From Phenylobacterium sp. (GTDB lineage: Bacteria; Pseudomonadota; Alphaproteobacteria; Caulobacterales; Caulobacteraceae), in NCBI RefSeq assembly GCF_028290885.1, contig NZ_JAQGIZ010000036.1, positions 1 to 39,037 of the forward strand: 39,037 nt of DNA, in the 5' to 3' direction. The notes under the pieces are model-generated. The model saw nothing but the letters and a program-made list of their open reading frames with translations, had not been told where the DNA came from and did no database searches. Position numbers and translations under genes: made by a program. Shown here in pieces: positions 20,064 to 28,637 of this stretch. The number at the start of each line of letters is the position of its first letter. The first letter of the stretch is position 1.

Positions 20064-22385
20064 AACCCGCAGCCCCAGCTCGGGCTGGGCCGCGGCGGCC
20101 TGGGCCTCTTCGGGCAGGTGGCAGGTGAAGGTGGCGCCGGCGCCGGGCTCGCTCTCCAGCGCCACCCAGCCGCCGTGCAGTTCGGTCAGCGCCTTGACCA
20201 GCGCCAGGCCCAGGCCCGGCCCGCCGCGCTCGCGGCCGATGAAGCGGTCGAAGATGTGCGCCTGGACATGGAAGGGGATGCCGCGGCCGGTGTCGGAGAC
20301 CTGCAGCTGGATCTCGCCCAGCGCCTTCCTGGCCGCGATGGTCACGGTTCCGTCAGCCGGCGTCTGGCCGATCGCGTTCTCCACCAGGTGCTCGATGATC
20401 TGGCCCAGACGCCGGGCGTCGCCGCGGATCAAGCCCAGGTCTTCCGGGTATTCGACCACGATCTTGACGCTCGCGGCCTCGGCCTCGGGCGCCCAGCGCT
20501 CAGCCTGGGCGTTCAGCAGATCGGCGACGCGGACGTCCTCCAGGTCGAGCGCCATCTCCTCGGCGTCGATCTGGGCCATGTCGAGGACGTCGTCGATGGA
20601 CCGCGCCAGCTGGGTCGCCGCCGACTTCACCGCCGCGGCGTAGCCCCGCCCGCGGTCGGACAGGCCCTCGCCGGACCGCTCCAGCAGCTCGGAATAGCCG
20701 ATGATGGTGGTGAGTGGGGTGCGCAGCTCATAGGAGACGTTGCCCACGAAGTCGCGCTTCAGCCGCTCGGCGTCGGCCAGCGCCTGTTCCTTGGCGGCGA
20801 GCGCGCCCTCCAGCTTGCGGGCGTCGGTGACGTCGGTGAAGGCGATCAGGGTCGCCCCGTCGGGCAGGGGTCGCGACTGGTAGACCACGATCCGGCTGTC
20901 GGAGGTCTTCACCTCGCCGGTGGTGGGCGCGCGGGCCTGCGGATCGGGGTCGGCGACGCGGCCCTTCAGCTCGCGCCAGAAGCCCATGTCGTGGAGCTTT
21001 GGGATGCAGAGGTCGACGACGCCCTCGAAGTCGCCGGCGGCCTCGATCTGCGCGGGCGTGACGTTCCAGAATCTGGCGAAGGCTTCGTTATGCAGCCGAA
21101 GCCGCCCGTCGGAGCCGAACACCACGACCGCATCCGACAGCTTGTCGAGCGTCGCCTGCTGCACCTGGATCAGGGCGTTGTACTGGGTCTTCAGCTTCAG
21201 CTCGTCGGTGATGTCGCTGAACAGCAGCAGCAGGCCGCCCATCGGGTGCGGCTGGCGCACCACCTTCAGCGTCCGGCCGTCGGGCACGCTCCACATGTCG
21301 TCGGGGCCGGCCGCCAGCTGTTCGTAGCGGTCGAGTTCGCCGGCCTTCCACTTGGCGTAGTCGGCGGTCTCCGGCAGGCGGCGGCGCTGGCGCAGGCGGT
21401 CCAGCAGCTCGGAATGGCTGGGCTGCTCGGCGAGCCAAGCGGGCTCCAGGCCCCAGAGCTCGGCGAAGGCGGTGTTATGGAAGATCAGCTTCTTGGTCTG
21501 GCTGAAGACGGCGACGGCGTCGGCGATGTGGTTCAGCGTTTCGTCGTGCGCCTCGACGTTGCGTTTCAGGAGGTCGCGCAGCTCCTCCTGCTCGCTGACG
21601 TCTTCCGTCCAGACGCCGACGCCGCCGCCCTCCAGCGGCTGGGCGGTGATGTGGAAGGCCCGCCGCTTGCCGGCGACAGTCGCCCAGCGGACCTGGTCGC
21701 GTCGCTGGCCGAGGTTGGCGGCCTCGGCGGCGAGCGCGTCCGCGGTCCGGTCGAAGGCGGCGCCCCGCGCCGCGGCCTCGTCGAGGCTGACGGCGTCAAC
21801 GGCCTTCAGCCAGGCGGCGTTGACCCATACCGGCGAGCCGTCGGCCGAGGCGATCCAGGCGGGCGTCGCGCGCGCGTTCAGGAGGGCCGCAAAGCGCGGC
21901 GCGGTGGGCAGCCCCGGGTCCTCGCCGACCGCCGCCGACAGCCGAAGCCAGGCGAGCGCGCCGGCCGCCCGGCCCTCCACGGCCACCAGCCCGCCGTCGC
22001 CCTGGACCTCGAACGCGCAGGCTTCTCCCCGCTCAAAAAGCGCGCGCAGGCGCCGCGCATGGTCGGGATCGGCGCGCATCAGGGCGTTGACGATGGCCTG
22101 CGGGTCGGCGTCGGCGAGCCCCAGGGCCTCGGCGCAGACCGCCAGCGACTCCTCGCCGGACGCCAGCAGGGCGCGGCCATCCTCCACCGCCAGCAGGGCT
22201 GAATCAAAGGCCTCGGCCGAGGCCTGGGCGGCTTCCGCGCGGCCTTCGACGGCGGCCAGGCGGGCGGCGATCGCCTCGACTCGCGCCTGCGCCTGCCGCC
22301 GTTGGGCCAGCGCCCAGAGCACGGCGCAGATCGCCAGGGAAACCGCGCCCGCCGCCGCTGCCAGGATCAGTTGGGGGGCGCTCAT
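20061..22385 (-). CDS. divL: Cell-cycle pseudokinase-like sensor DivL
   Basis: A 774-residue membrane-anchored histidine-kinase homologue. One N-terminal span (about 5-26), a coiled-coil (30-65), then PAS-type sensor repeats (about 160-270, 280-395, 410-520), a dimerisation domain and an ATPase domain with HLVENAI, VSDTGRGIP and GGPGLGLALVK. The H-box reads NVSYELRTPLTT, with Tyr552 where histidine should be; Caulobacter DivL has Tyr550 there and a length of about 769. In Caulobacter, DivL binds DivK and controls the CckA-CtrA pathway at the new cell pole. The AGGACGAGG site touches the ATG. Strong marker for Caulobacterales. Confidence 0.95.
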   Translation of the reverse strand: MSAPQLILAAAAGAVSLAICAVLWALAQRRQAQARVEAIAARLAAVEGRAEAAQASAEAFDSALLAVEDGRALLASGEESLAVCAEALGLADADPQAIVNALMRADPDHARRLRALFERGEACAFEVQGDGGLVAVEGRAAGALAWLRLSAAVGEDPGLPTAPRFAALLNARATPAWIASADGSPVWVNAAWLKAVDAVSLDEAAARGAAFDRTADALAAEAANLGQRRDQVRWATVAGKRRAFHITAQPLEGGGVGVWTEDVSEQEELRDLLKRNVEAHDETLNHIADAVAVFSQTKKLIFHNTAFAELWGLEPAWLAEQPSHSELLDRLRQRRRLPETADYAKWKAGELDRYEQLAAGPDDMWSVPDGRTLKVVRQPHPMGGLLLLFSDITDELKLKTQYNALIQVQQATLDKLSDAVVVFGSDGRLRLHNEAFARFWNVTPAQIEAAGDFEGVVDLCIPKLHDMGFWRELKGRVADPDPQARAPTTGEVKTSDSRIVVYQSRPLPDGATLIAFTDVTDARKLEGALAAKEQALADAERLKRDFVGNVSYELRTPLTTIIGYSELLERSGEGLSDRGRGYAAAVKSAATQLARSIDDVLDMAQIDAEEMALDLEDVRVADLLNAQAERWAPEAEAASVKIVVEYPEDLGLIRGDARRLGQIIEHLVENAIGQTPADGTVTIAARKALGEIQLQVSDTGRGIPFHVQAHIFDRFIGRERGGPGLGLALVKALTELHGGWVALESEPGAGATFTCHLPEEAQAAAAQPELGLRV

Positions 22386-22490
22386 CCTCGTCCTGGGCCA
22401 CGCTCCGGCGAATCACCTGTCTGGCAGACTAGGCCCGGCGGGACCTCGCCGCATCCGCGCCGCGTTTTCGATGCTAGGCTAAGTTGGCGC

Positions 22491-23051
22491 ATGATCGCAG
22501 CCCAAGTCCCGGAAAGCATGACCGCGATCCTTTATCCCGTGGCGGCCAATGCGGAGCAGGCGCTCGCCGCCCCGCTCGGCCGCGCGGCCCGCGAGCGCGA
22601 GGCGCTGGCGGCGGCGGGCGAGGCTGTGGTCTTCACCACCGATCCCACCGGCCCGGCCTTCGCGACCCGTGAGGCGGCGGTGGACGCCTATGGCGGCCTG
22701 CTCGACGAGCCGTGGCGCCGGCTGGCCGAGCAGATCCTGCCCGGTCAGCGGTCGGCCCATGTCGACCCGACGTTCGAGGACGGACGGCGCTGGCCCGCGC
22801 CGACGGCCGCCCCGCCGCGCACGGCCTGGCGGCTGATGGTGTCCTATTGGCGGATCGGAACGGCGGAGCGGCCCATCGAGGCGCCGCAGGCCCGCAAGGT
22901 CCGCCGGGCCGGACAGCCGCTCGATCCGGAGACCCTGCGCGCCATCGCCCGCCAGCCGCTTCGCCCCATCGAGCCGCAGCAGCCGCTGGACATCGGCCTC
23001 TTTGAGGTGCGCCCGCCGGACGCGCCGCACATCGTCATGCCCGATGAGTGA
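22491..23051 (+). CDS. Conserved-looking protein of unknown function
   Basis: A 186-residue protein, divergent from divL with 105 bases between. No recognised domain. The N-terminal part is Ala/Arg-rich; the middle has WRLMVSYWRIG and the C-terminal part is rich in Pro with repeated RxPLRPIEPQQPLD. No signal peptide or membrane span. A second ATG at 22518 has a better ribosome site (GGAAAG), so the true start may be there. Its end overlaps the next gene by 8 bases, supporting a two-gene operon with the metallopeptidase. Confidence 0.72.
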   Translation: MIAAQVPESMTAILYPVAANAEQALAAPLGRAAREREALAAAGEAVVFTTDPTGPAFATREAAVDAYGGLLDEPWRRLAEQILPGQRSAHVDPTFEDGRRWPAPTAAPPRTAWRLMVSYWRIGTAERPIEAPQARKVRRAGQPLDPETLRAIARQPLRPIEPQQPLDIGLFEVRPPDAPHIVMPDE

Positions 23052-23454
23052 GGTTCTGAAGGTCGGCAAGGCGCCGTCGCTGGACGACCTGGCGGCGCTC
23101 GCCGAGGCCGCGTTCCAGGCGCTGCCGGAAAGCTTCCGCAAGCTCACCGGCGACGTGATCTTCCGGGTCGACGACTTCCCCTCCGACGAGGTGCTCGACG
23201 AGCTGGGGATCGAGGACTCCTTCGGCCTGACCGGCCTCTACCAGGGCGTCGACATCGGCCGGCGGTCCGGCTTCGGCCCGGCGCCGCAACCCTCGATGAT
23301 CTTCCTCTACCGCCGCCCGATCCTCGACGAATGGGCTGAACGCGGCGAGGTGACGCTCGAGGAGCTGGTGAGCCACGTCCTGGTCCACGAGATCGGCCAC
23401 CACTTCGGCCTCTCCGACGCCGACATCGACGCCATCGAGGCGAGCGCGGGCTAA
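23044..23454 (+). CDS. Zincin-like metallopeptidase family protein
   Basis: A 136-residue protein with the zinc-binding HEIGHHFGLSDADID near the C-terminus (HExxH plus a downstream acidic residue), matching the small zincin-like family PF06262. The preceding block GVDIGRRSG...MIFLYRRPILDEW is also typical. Overlaps the upstream gene by 8 bases. The substrate is not known for the family. The start at 23044 is the first ATG that excludes unrelated upstream codons. Confidence 0.88.
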   Translation: MSEVLKVGKAPSLDDLAALAEAAFQALPESFRKLTGDVIFRVDDFPSDEVLDELGIEDSFGLTGLYQGVDIGRRSGFGPAPQPSMIFLYRRPILDEWAERGEVTLEELVSHVLVHEIGHHFGLSDADIDAIEASAG

Positions 23455-23535
23455 GGTGACGCCCCCGTCATCTTTGTTGACTGATCACTGTTTAGATGGT
23501 TGGGTTTCGCCACCATTGCAGGCAGGAGCGAACCC

Positions 23536-24663
23536 ATGGCCGCCGACGGCAACATCACCAAGGACCTGATCTACGACGCCGTGGCGCCGGACGACTTCGA
23601 GTCCATGCTGGAGCTGGACCGCTACGGGGCGCGCTCGACGGCCTTCGACAAGATCATCTCGGCCACCCACGACCATTTCTGGGATCCGCTCGATCCCAAG
23701 TACATCGACTTCTCCGAGCCCTTCGACATGGAAAACACCATGATCCTGCCGGAGAAGATGATCGGGGCGCTGCATACCGACTATGTGAACGGCATCCTCA
23801 CCGATCCGAAGGACCGCATCCGCTTCGCCAACGCCCAGACGCTGCGCACCTTCTCCTCGATCCTGCACGGCGAGCAGGGCGCGCTGAACCTGTCGGCCAG
23901 CCTCTGCCATGTGCTGAAGGACCAGGGCGCGCAGGAATACGCCGCCAACCAGACCCGCGAAGAGGCCCGCCACGTCACCGCCTTCGCCAAGTACATCAAG
24001 GCCCGCTGGGGCCGGCCGGTGGAATGCGGCCCGATCCTGAAGGACCTGCTGGTCGAGATCATCCACGCGCCGGAGGTCTACAAGAAGATCATCGGCATGC
24101 AGATGCTGGTGGAGGGCCTGGCCATGGGCGCCTTCGCCACCGTCTTCAACGAGACCAACGACCCGCTGGCCAAGAAGCTGACGCAGCTGGTCATGACCGA
24201 CGAGGCCTTCCACCACAAGTTCGGGAAGATCTGGGCCGACCGCACCATCCCGCACCTGACGGAGGCCGAGCACGAGATCATCGAGATGTGGGCGGCGCAC
24301 TGCTTCCAGACGCTGCTGTTCAACCTGGTGGCGCCGACCCAGAACGTCGGCCTCTACGAGGAGTTCGGCCTCGACCCCGACAAGGTGATCGCCGAGATGG
24401 CGGAGATCGTGAACGACGAGACCCGCCGCGAGGACATGAAAGAGCAGACCAACATCTTCCGCGTGCTGGTGAAGACCCTGGTCAACGCCGGCATCATCAC
24501 CGAGCGCACCAAGGCCTTCTACGCCACCTACGTCGACATCGACGAGCTGAAGAGCGAAGGCGACAAGATGGTCGGCGACGACATCGCCGAAGAAGGCATC
24601 AAGTACCTCCAGGCGATCAACTTCGCCGAAAAGGCCCGCGCGGTCCTGATCGCCGCGGAGTAG
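23536..24663 (+). CDS. Ferritin-like (R2-type di-iron) protein, paralogue 1
   Basis: A 375-residue helical protein with a complete R2-like ligand pattern: Glu113 (HGEQGA), Glu143-x-x-His146 (EEARH), Glu193 (LVEGLAMG) and Glu223-x-x-His226 (TDEAFHH). This predicts a carboxylate-bridged di-iron site, as in ferritin-like oxidases and N-oxygenases; the reaction is unknown. The ATG at 23536 has AGGAG 7 bases upstream; a longer start at 23500 is less likely. A same-length paralogue lies at 28762-29886, roughly two-thirds identical by eye. A pair of long hairpins follows the stop. No ferredoxin partner is adjacent, though one is encoded at 10185. Confidence 0.82.
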   Translation: MAADGNITKDLIYDAVAPDDFESMLELDRYGARSTAFDKIISATHDHFWDPLDPKYIDFSEPFDMENTMILPEKMIGALHTDYVNGILTDPKDRIRFANAQTLRTFSSILHGEQGALNLSASLCHVLKDQGAQEYAANQTREEARHVTAFAKYIKARWGRPVECGPILKDLLVEIIHAPEVYKKIIGMQMLVEGLAMGAFATVFNETNDPLAKKLTQLVMTDEAFHHKFGKIWADRTIPHLTEAEHEIIEMWAAHCFQTLLFNLVAPTQNVGLYEEFGLDPDKVIAEMAEIVNDETRREDMKEQTNIFRVLVKTLVNAGIITERTKAFYATYVDIDELKSEGDKMVGDDIAEEGIKYLQAINFAEKARAVLIAAE

Positions 24664-24670
24664 GGGCCAG

Positions 24671-24747
24671 CTAGTGTGCTGGATTTGAAGTTCGCCTCAT
24701 TCCCGCGCCACGCGCCGAGCGAACTTCAAATCCAAGAAGCACACTAG
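24671..24747. repeat. Long palindromic hairpin, element A of a mirrored pair
   Basis: Left arm 24671-24695 pairs with right arm 24719-24747 over 25 bp without mismatch. The only interruption is a 4-base bulge (AAGA) in the right arm. The loop is 23 bases. The element begins CTAGTGT and ends ACACTAG, and its inner stem is GAAGTTCGC / GCGAACTTC. It starts 8 bases after the paralogue 1 stop. See element B. Confidence 0.9.
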
Positions 24748-24761
24748 AAAACCTACACTTG

Positions 24762-24836
24762 CTAGTGTCCTCATCGATTCCGAAGTTCGCCAAAGTCACC
24801 CGCAAGCGCTTGCGAACTTCGGAATCGGGACACTAG
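24762..24836. repeat. Long palindromic hairpin, element B of a mirrored pair
   Basis: Left arm 24762-24790 pairs with right arm 24812-24836 over 25 bp without mismatch, with a 4-base bulge (TCAT) in the left arm and a 21-base loop. It shares the CTAGTGT ends and the GAAGTTCGC inner stem with element A, but the bulge is on the opposite arm, so B is A in reverse orientation. Its terminal CTAG supplies the TAG stop codon of the SDR gene. Confidence 0.9.
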
Positions 24837-25579
24837 AGCTTCGAGCCGCCGTCGACCCGGACGGTGTCACCATTGACCCAGCGGGCGGCGTCGGAGGCGA
24901 GGAAGGCCACGACACCGGCGATGTCTTCCGGCTGGGCCACCCGCTTCAGGGCCTGCAGCGACAGCGTGTAGTCGCGGCCTGCGTCGGTCCTCGCGAAGCC
25001 CGACATTTCGGTGTCGACGACACCCGGCGCGACGGCGTTGACGCGAATGCCGCGCTCGCCGAGCGCGGCGGCGAAGTGCTTCACCAGGGTGTCGATCGCG
25101 CCCTTGGTCGCGGCGTAGGCCGCCAAGGTTCCGACCGAGGCATGCGCGGCCAGGGAGGAAGACAGCACGACACTGCTGCCGTCGTCGAGGATCGGGAGCA
25201 GTTGCTGGACGAGGAAGAACGGCGCGCGGACGTTGACGGCGAAGAGGTTGTCGAAGGCCTCCACCGTGGTGTCCTCCAGGGTCGCGGTGTTGGCGACCCC
25301 GGCGTTGGCCACGAGGATGTCGAGGCGCTCGCCCACAAGGCCGCGGACAGCCTGGGCGAGTTTGTGCGCGCCATCCGGCGCCGACAGATCGGCCGCGACG
25401 GCGTCCGCCGCTCCGCCCGAAGCCCGGATTTCCGCGACCAGGGCCTCGGCCTCCTGCACGCCGCGGCTGTAGTGCACGATCACCCGCGCGCCGGCCTTGG
25501 CGAGAGCGAGCGCGGTGGCGCGGCCGATGCCCCGCGAGGCGCCGGTGACGAGGGCGGTCTTGCCGGAGAGATCGGTCAT
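24833..25579 (-). CDS. SDR-family oxidoreductase (FabG-like)
   Basis: A 248-residue short-chain dehydrogenase/reductase: cofactor loop TGASRGIG at 12-19, NAG motif ANAG at 91-94, catalytic Ser near 141 and the Tyr155-x3-Lys159 pair in YAATKG, ending VNGDTVRVDGG. The form is that of 3-oxoacyl-ACP reductase-like SDRs; real substrate unknown. It lies 64 bases downstream of the hydrolase gene on the same strand but that gene is transcribed toward lower coordinates too, so SDR is upstream of nothing. Its stop codon lies in the end of hairpin element B. Confidence 0.92.
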   Translation of the reverse strand: MTDLSGKTALVTGASRGIGRATALALAKAGARVIVHYSRGVQEAEALVAEIRASGGAADAVAADLSAPDGAHKLAQAVRGLVGERLDILVANAGVANTATLEDTTVEAFDNLFAVNVRAPFFLVQQLLPILDDGSSVVLSSSLAAHASVGTLAAYAATKGAIDTLVKHFAAALGERGIRVNAVAPGVVDTEMSGFARTDAGRDYTLSLQALKRVAQPEDIAGVVAFLASDAARWVNGDTVRVDGGSKL

Positions 25580-25643
25580 GGCGCAGGTCCTTCGTGTGCG
25601 GCGGCGCGCCCCTCCAGGCGGTCAGGCTCCGCCGAGCGGGTGT

Positions 25644-26417
25644 CTATTTGTTGGCGCTGTCCGCCGCCTCGATGATCAAATTCGCGACTTCGACGGGATG
25701 GGACAGCATCGCCACGTGGCTGCTCGGCAGGAGGATGGTCTTGGCCTTCATCCGCTTGGCGAACATGGCCTCGAGGCCCGGGTCGATCATGCGGTCCTGG
25801 CCGGCGACCACGTACCAGGTCGGCTTGGCCTTCCAGGCCACGACCGTGACCGGCTCTCCGAACGCGCTTCCTTTCACCGGTCCCTGGGTCGCCGCGAGCA
25901 GGGCCGCCTCGGCCTTGGGCAGGTCCTGGGCAAAGTTGACGACGAAGCTTTCGGCGGGGATCGACAGCCAGCCGGCTGCGTCGGGGACCACGGTCGGCGC
26001 CCCAGGGCTGGCGGGATAGCCGGCACCGGCCTGGAGGAGCGACTGGCCGGTGTCGGGGGCCCAGCCCGCGACATAGACTAGGCCCGCCACCTTCGCATCG
26101 CCGCCGGCCTGGGTGATCACCTCGCCGCCCCAGGAATGGCCGACCAGGATCACCGGGCCGCCCTGCTGGGCGATCGCCCGCCCGGTCGCGGCGGCGTCCT
26201 CGGCCAGCGAGCTCAACGGAAGCTGGACCGCCACCACCTTGAGTCCCTTGGCCTTGAGGAGCGGAATGACCTTGCTCCAGCTCGAACCGTCGGCCCAGGC
26301 CCCGTGGACCAGCACAATCGCCGGACGCTCCGCGGCCCGTGCGGCCGCGGGCATGATGGCTGCGGCAAGCACCGCCAGGCTGGCGGCGAGCGGCGCGAGA
26401 TGCAGCGTCTGGGTCAT
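25644..26417 (-). CDS. Exported alpha/beta hydrolase
   Basis: A 257-residue hydrolase. The N-terminus is a signal peptide (hydrophobic 8-28, then ARAAER). HGAWADGSSW forms the oxyanion region, Ser95 in VGHSWGGE is the nucleophile, the acid is probably in VVAGQDRMIDP, and His in SSHVAMLSHP completes the triad. This resembles the EstC/hydroxynitrile-lyase-like hydrolases often annotated as salicylate esterase-like. ATG 26417 starts the signal peptide; longer frames add unrelated codons. Transcribed toward the SDR gene, 64 bases upstream of it, so the two may share a transcript. Confidence 0.9.
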   Translation of the reverse strand: MTQTLHLAPLAASLAVLAAAIMPAAARAAERPAIVLVHGAWADGSSWSKVIPLLKAKGLKVVAVQLPLSSLAEDAAATGRAIAQQGGPVILVGHSWGGEVITQAGGDAKVAGLVYVAGWAPDTGQSLLQAGAGYPASPGAPTVVPDAAGWLSIPAESFVVNFAQDLPKAEAALLAATQGPVKGSAFGEPVTVVAWKAKPTWYVVAGQDRMIDPGLEAMFAKRMKAKTILLPSSHVAMLSHPVEVANLIIEAADSANK

Positions 26418-26634
26418 GGGGCCCTCGTTCTGTTGCGGAGCCTGCAACTTGAGCCCGGGCCTGCCTCCCAGCTTGGCGCTCCTCGTGGTCCGTTGAACGA
26501 TTTGCTCACGTTCGCCAGCGCCCTCGGGTAGCCGAGGCTCCAGATTCCGGCGAAATCCTCCAAGCCGCATTGCGGCCAAGCGGCGACACTGCGCCGGTGA
26601 CGGCCGTGATGTGATGCGGCCCCGGAGAGCTTCC

Positions 26635-27036
26635 ATGACCCGACCCGTCGAAGAGCAGAACAAGGCCCTGGTGCTTGAGGCCTTCGAGACCCTGTTCAAC
26701 AGGAAGGACCTGGCCGCCGCCGAGCGGTTCTGGTCACCGGACTACATCCAGCACAGCGCCCACATCCCCCCCGGGCGCGAGGGCCTGTTCAACCTGGTGA
26801 AGAACTCGCCCCCCACGATGAAATACGAGAACAGCAAGATCCTGGCGGAGGGGAACCTCTTGATGCTGCACGGCCGCTTCTCAGGGCACGGCGCGCCCAA
26901 GGCCTGGGTGGTGGTCGACATCGTCCGGGTTGAGGGGGGTCGCCTGGCCGAGCATTGGGACGTGATCGAGGACGAGGTCACCCGCGAGGACTCCGTCAGC
27001 GGCCTGCCGATGTTCGGCGACAGCTTCCCGGCGTAG
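26635..27036 (+). CDS. SnoaL-like (NTF2 fold) protein
   Basis: A 133-residue single-domain protein of the SnoaL-like polyketide-cyclase/NTF2 fold. Visible blocks: FETLFNRKDLAAAERFWSPD, YIQHSAHIPPGREGL, and the closing VDIVRVEGGRLAEHWDVIED. Such proteins are small isomerases, cyclases or accessory stress proteins. The ATG at 26635 has GGAG 7 bases upstream, favoured over 26611. It is divergent from the hydrolase gene with 217 bases between and converges on the DUF3237 gene. Substrate unknown. Confidence 0.88.
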   Translation: MTRPVEEQNKALVLEAFETLFNRKDLAAAERFWSPDYIQHSAHIPPGREGLFNLVKNSPPTMKYENSKILAEGNLLMLHGRFSGHGAPKAWVVVDIVRVEGGRLAEHWDVIEDEVTREDSVSGLPMFGDSFPA

Positions 27037-27063
27037 CGGCAGTCGACCCGGATGCGGGCGCGA

Positions 27064-27558
27064 TCATAGAACTTCGAAGACGCTGTAGACCGGACCGTCC
27101 GCCAGCCGATGGCCGATGCCGACCGCAAGGACACGGTTCAGCCAGTCGTAGGCCGGCGCGGCGGTCTCGAACATCGGGTTGATCCGGAAGTAGTAGCTGG
27201 CCGGGTCCACGACCTCTCCCTTCTCGATTCCGGCGATGACGTCGGCCGGTCCGTGCCGGAGACCCCGGTAGTTGACGCCGATGAGGGCGTCGTCGGAGGT
27301 CTTCAGCATCAACCGCACGTCGAGCGTGGTGGCGCCGTCGGGACGTACGGTCTGCCAGTCGGCCCCGCCGTCGAGCACGCTGCCGGACAACCGCTCGCCC
27401 TCGAAGGCGCCGCCGGTGACAACCCCGACCCGGCGCAGGCCATTGGGTGTCTGGCCGATGACCCGCGGCCCCACGACCTCCAGCCGCATCACGAACAGCG
27501 GCCGCGTGCGGACCGTCCTGAGAGTCTCGGGGAGATTCACGCTCAGCGGCGACGCCAT
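27064..27558 (-). CDS. DUF3237 family protein
   Basis: A 164-residue protein with the DUF3237 (UPF0311) layout: RLEVVGPRVIGQTPNGLRRV, GGAFEGERLSGSVLDGGADW, DVRLMLKTSDDALIGVNYRG and the closing FRINPMFETAAPAYDWLNRV. The fold is a beta barrel of unknown activity; members cluster with small-molecule catabolism genes. ATG 27558 is preferred over 27615. It is divergent from the AraC-type regulator, sharing the 158-base promoter region 27559-27716, so it is a likely target of that regulator. Confidence 0.85.
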   Translation of the reverse strand: MASPLSVNLPETLRTVRTRPLFVMRLEVVGPRVIGQTPNGLRRVGVVTGGAFEGERLSGSVLDGGADWQTVRPDGATTLDVRLMLKTSDDALIGVNYRGLRHGPADVIAGIEKGEVVDPASYYFRINPMFETAAPAYDWLNRVLAVGIGHRLADGPVYSVFEVL

Positions 27559-27716
27559 TCTGGAGGCCTTTGCGGGGGAGGGACCGGACGGAGCCGACCT
27601 GTGGAATGCGCCCAATACGCCTCAGAGGACCGCGGCGTCCTGTTCATCCTTGCGATCGGTTGCAGGACTTGGGCGCCGGGTTGAATATGACCCTGGATGT
27701 ATCCGGGAGCCGTCCC

Positions 27717-28637
27717 ATGGCGCCTTTGCAATCCGGACCCGATAACCGCGCCCGCGGCGACTGGCGCACGGCCTTCCTCGCTGACAATCCCGGCGGCGCC
27801 ATCACCAGCGTCCGGCAGAAGACCTGGAGCGGCCTGTCCGCCGTAGTCAAGGAAATGGCCTTCACCGGCGCCTTCGAAGTCGACCGCGCCGCCGCCTATT
27901 GCCGGCTGATGGTGATCCTCGAGGAGGTGGGCGGTCGGATCCATGCGCGTACGGGCCGCAAGACCGCCGCGGCCCGCCCCGACGCCCCGCATCGCGTCTA
28001 TTTCGTGCCCGCCGAGGCGCCGTTCTGGACCTATGCGGAAAAGCTCCGCTACGTCCGCTACGTCAGCCTCCAATTCAGCGAGACCGACCTGGCGGCGCTG
28101 GTCGGCGATCGGTTCAAGGCCGATCTGCCGCAATCGCCGCGGCTGGCGTTCTTCGAGCCGCGCCTCCTCGCCCTGGCCCGCCTGTTCGAGGCCGAGTGTC
28201 GCCTGGACGGGCCGAGCGATCCGTTGCTGGGAGACAGCCTCTCGATCAGCCTGCTGTCCTTGCTCAAGGGCATGGATACTCGGGACCCGCCGGCGCACCA
28301 TCGCGGCGGCCTGAGCGCGCGGCAGATCAAGGCGGTGACGGACTATCTGGAAAGCCACGTGTCGGAGAAGGTGGATCCTCTTGAGCTCGCGCGCCTGACC
28401 GGCCTGTCGGTGTCGCACTTTCATCGCGCGTTCAAGGAGTCCACGGGGATGCCACCGCACACGTGGCTGACCGATCTTCGCATCCGCCGGGCGCGGGAGC
28501 TCGTGCTGGCGGCGGACCGGCCCTTGGCGGACATTGCCCTCGAAACCGGCTTTTCGGATCAGCCGCATTTCACGCGCGTGTTTTCGAAGCTGGTCGGCGC
28601 AAGTCCGGGGGCCTGGCGGCGCGCGATGCTGAGCTGA
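27717..28637 (+). CDS. AraC-family transcriptional regulator
   Basis: A 306-residue regulator. The N-terminal 190 or so residues are an unassigned sensing domain. The C-terminal 100 carry the two AraC helix-turn-helix motifs (LARLTGLSVSHFHRAFK and IALETGFSDQPHFTRVFSK), with TGMPPHTWLTDLRIRRA between. ATG 27717 has GGGAG 7 bases upstream; an ATG at 27687 is also in frame. Divergent from the DUF3237 gene, which it may control. The second ferritin-like gene starts 124 bases after its stop on the same strand. Confidence 0.9.
   Translation: MAPLQSGPDNRARGDWRTAFLADNPGGAITSVRQKTWSGLSAVVKEMAFTGAFEVDRAAAYCRLMVILEEVGGRIHARTGRKTAAARPDAPHRVYFVPAEAPFWTYAEKLRYVRYVSLQFSETDLAALVGDRFKADLPQSPRLAFFEPRLLALARLFEAECRLDGPSDPLLGDSLSISLLSLLKGMDTRDPPAHHRGGLSARQIKAVTDYLESHVSEKVDPLELARLTGLSVSHFHRAFKESTGMPPHTWLTDLRIRRARELVLAADRPLADIALETGFSDQPHFTRVFSKLVGASPGAWRRAMLS

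Noticed and set aside
20118-22202. A 694-codon plus-strand frame opposite divL
   Set aside because: The minus-strand product is a full-length DivL; the plus frame has no recognisable domain.
23471-23500. TTGACTGATCA-like sequence before ferritin-like paralogue 1 as an FNR/FixK box
   Set aside because: Only one half-site fits TTGA-N6-TCAA; the second half is absent.
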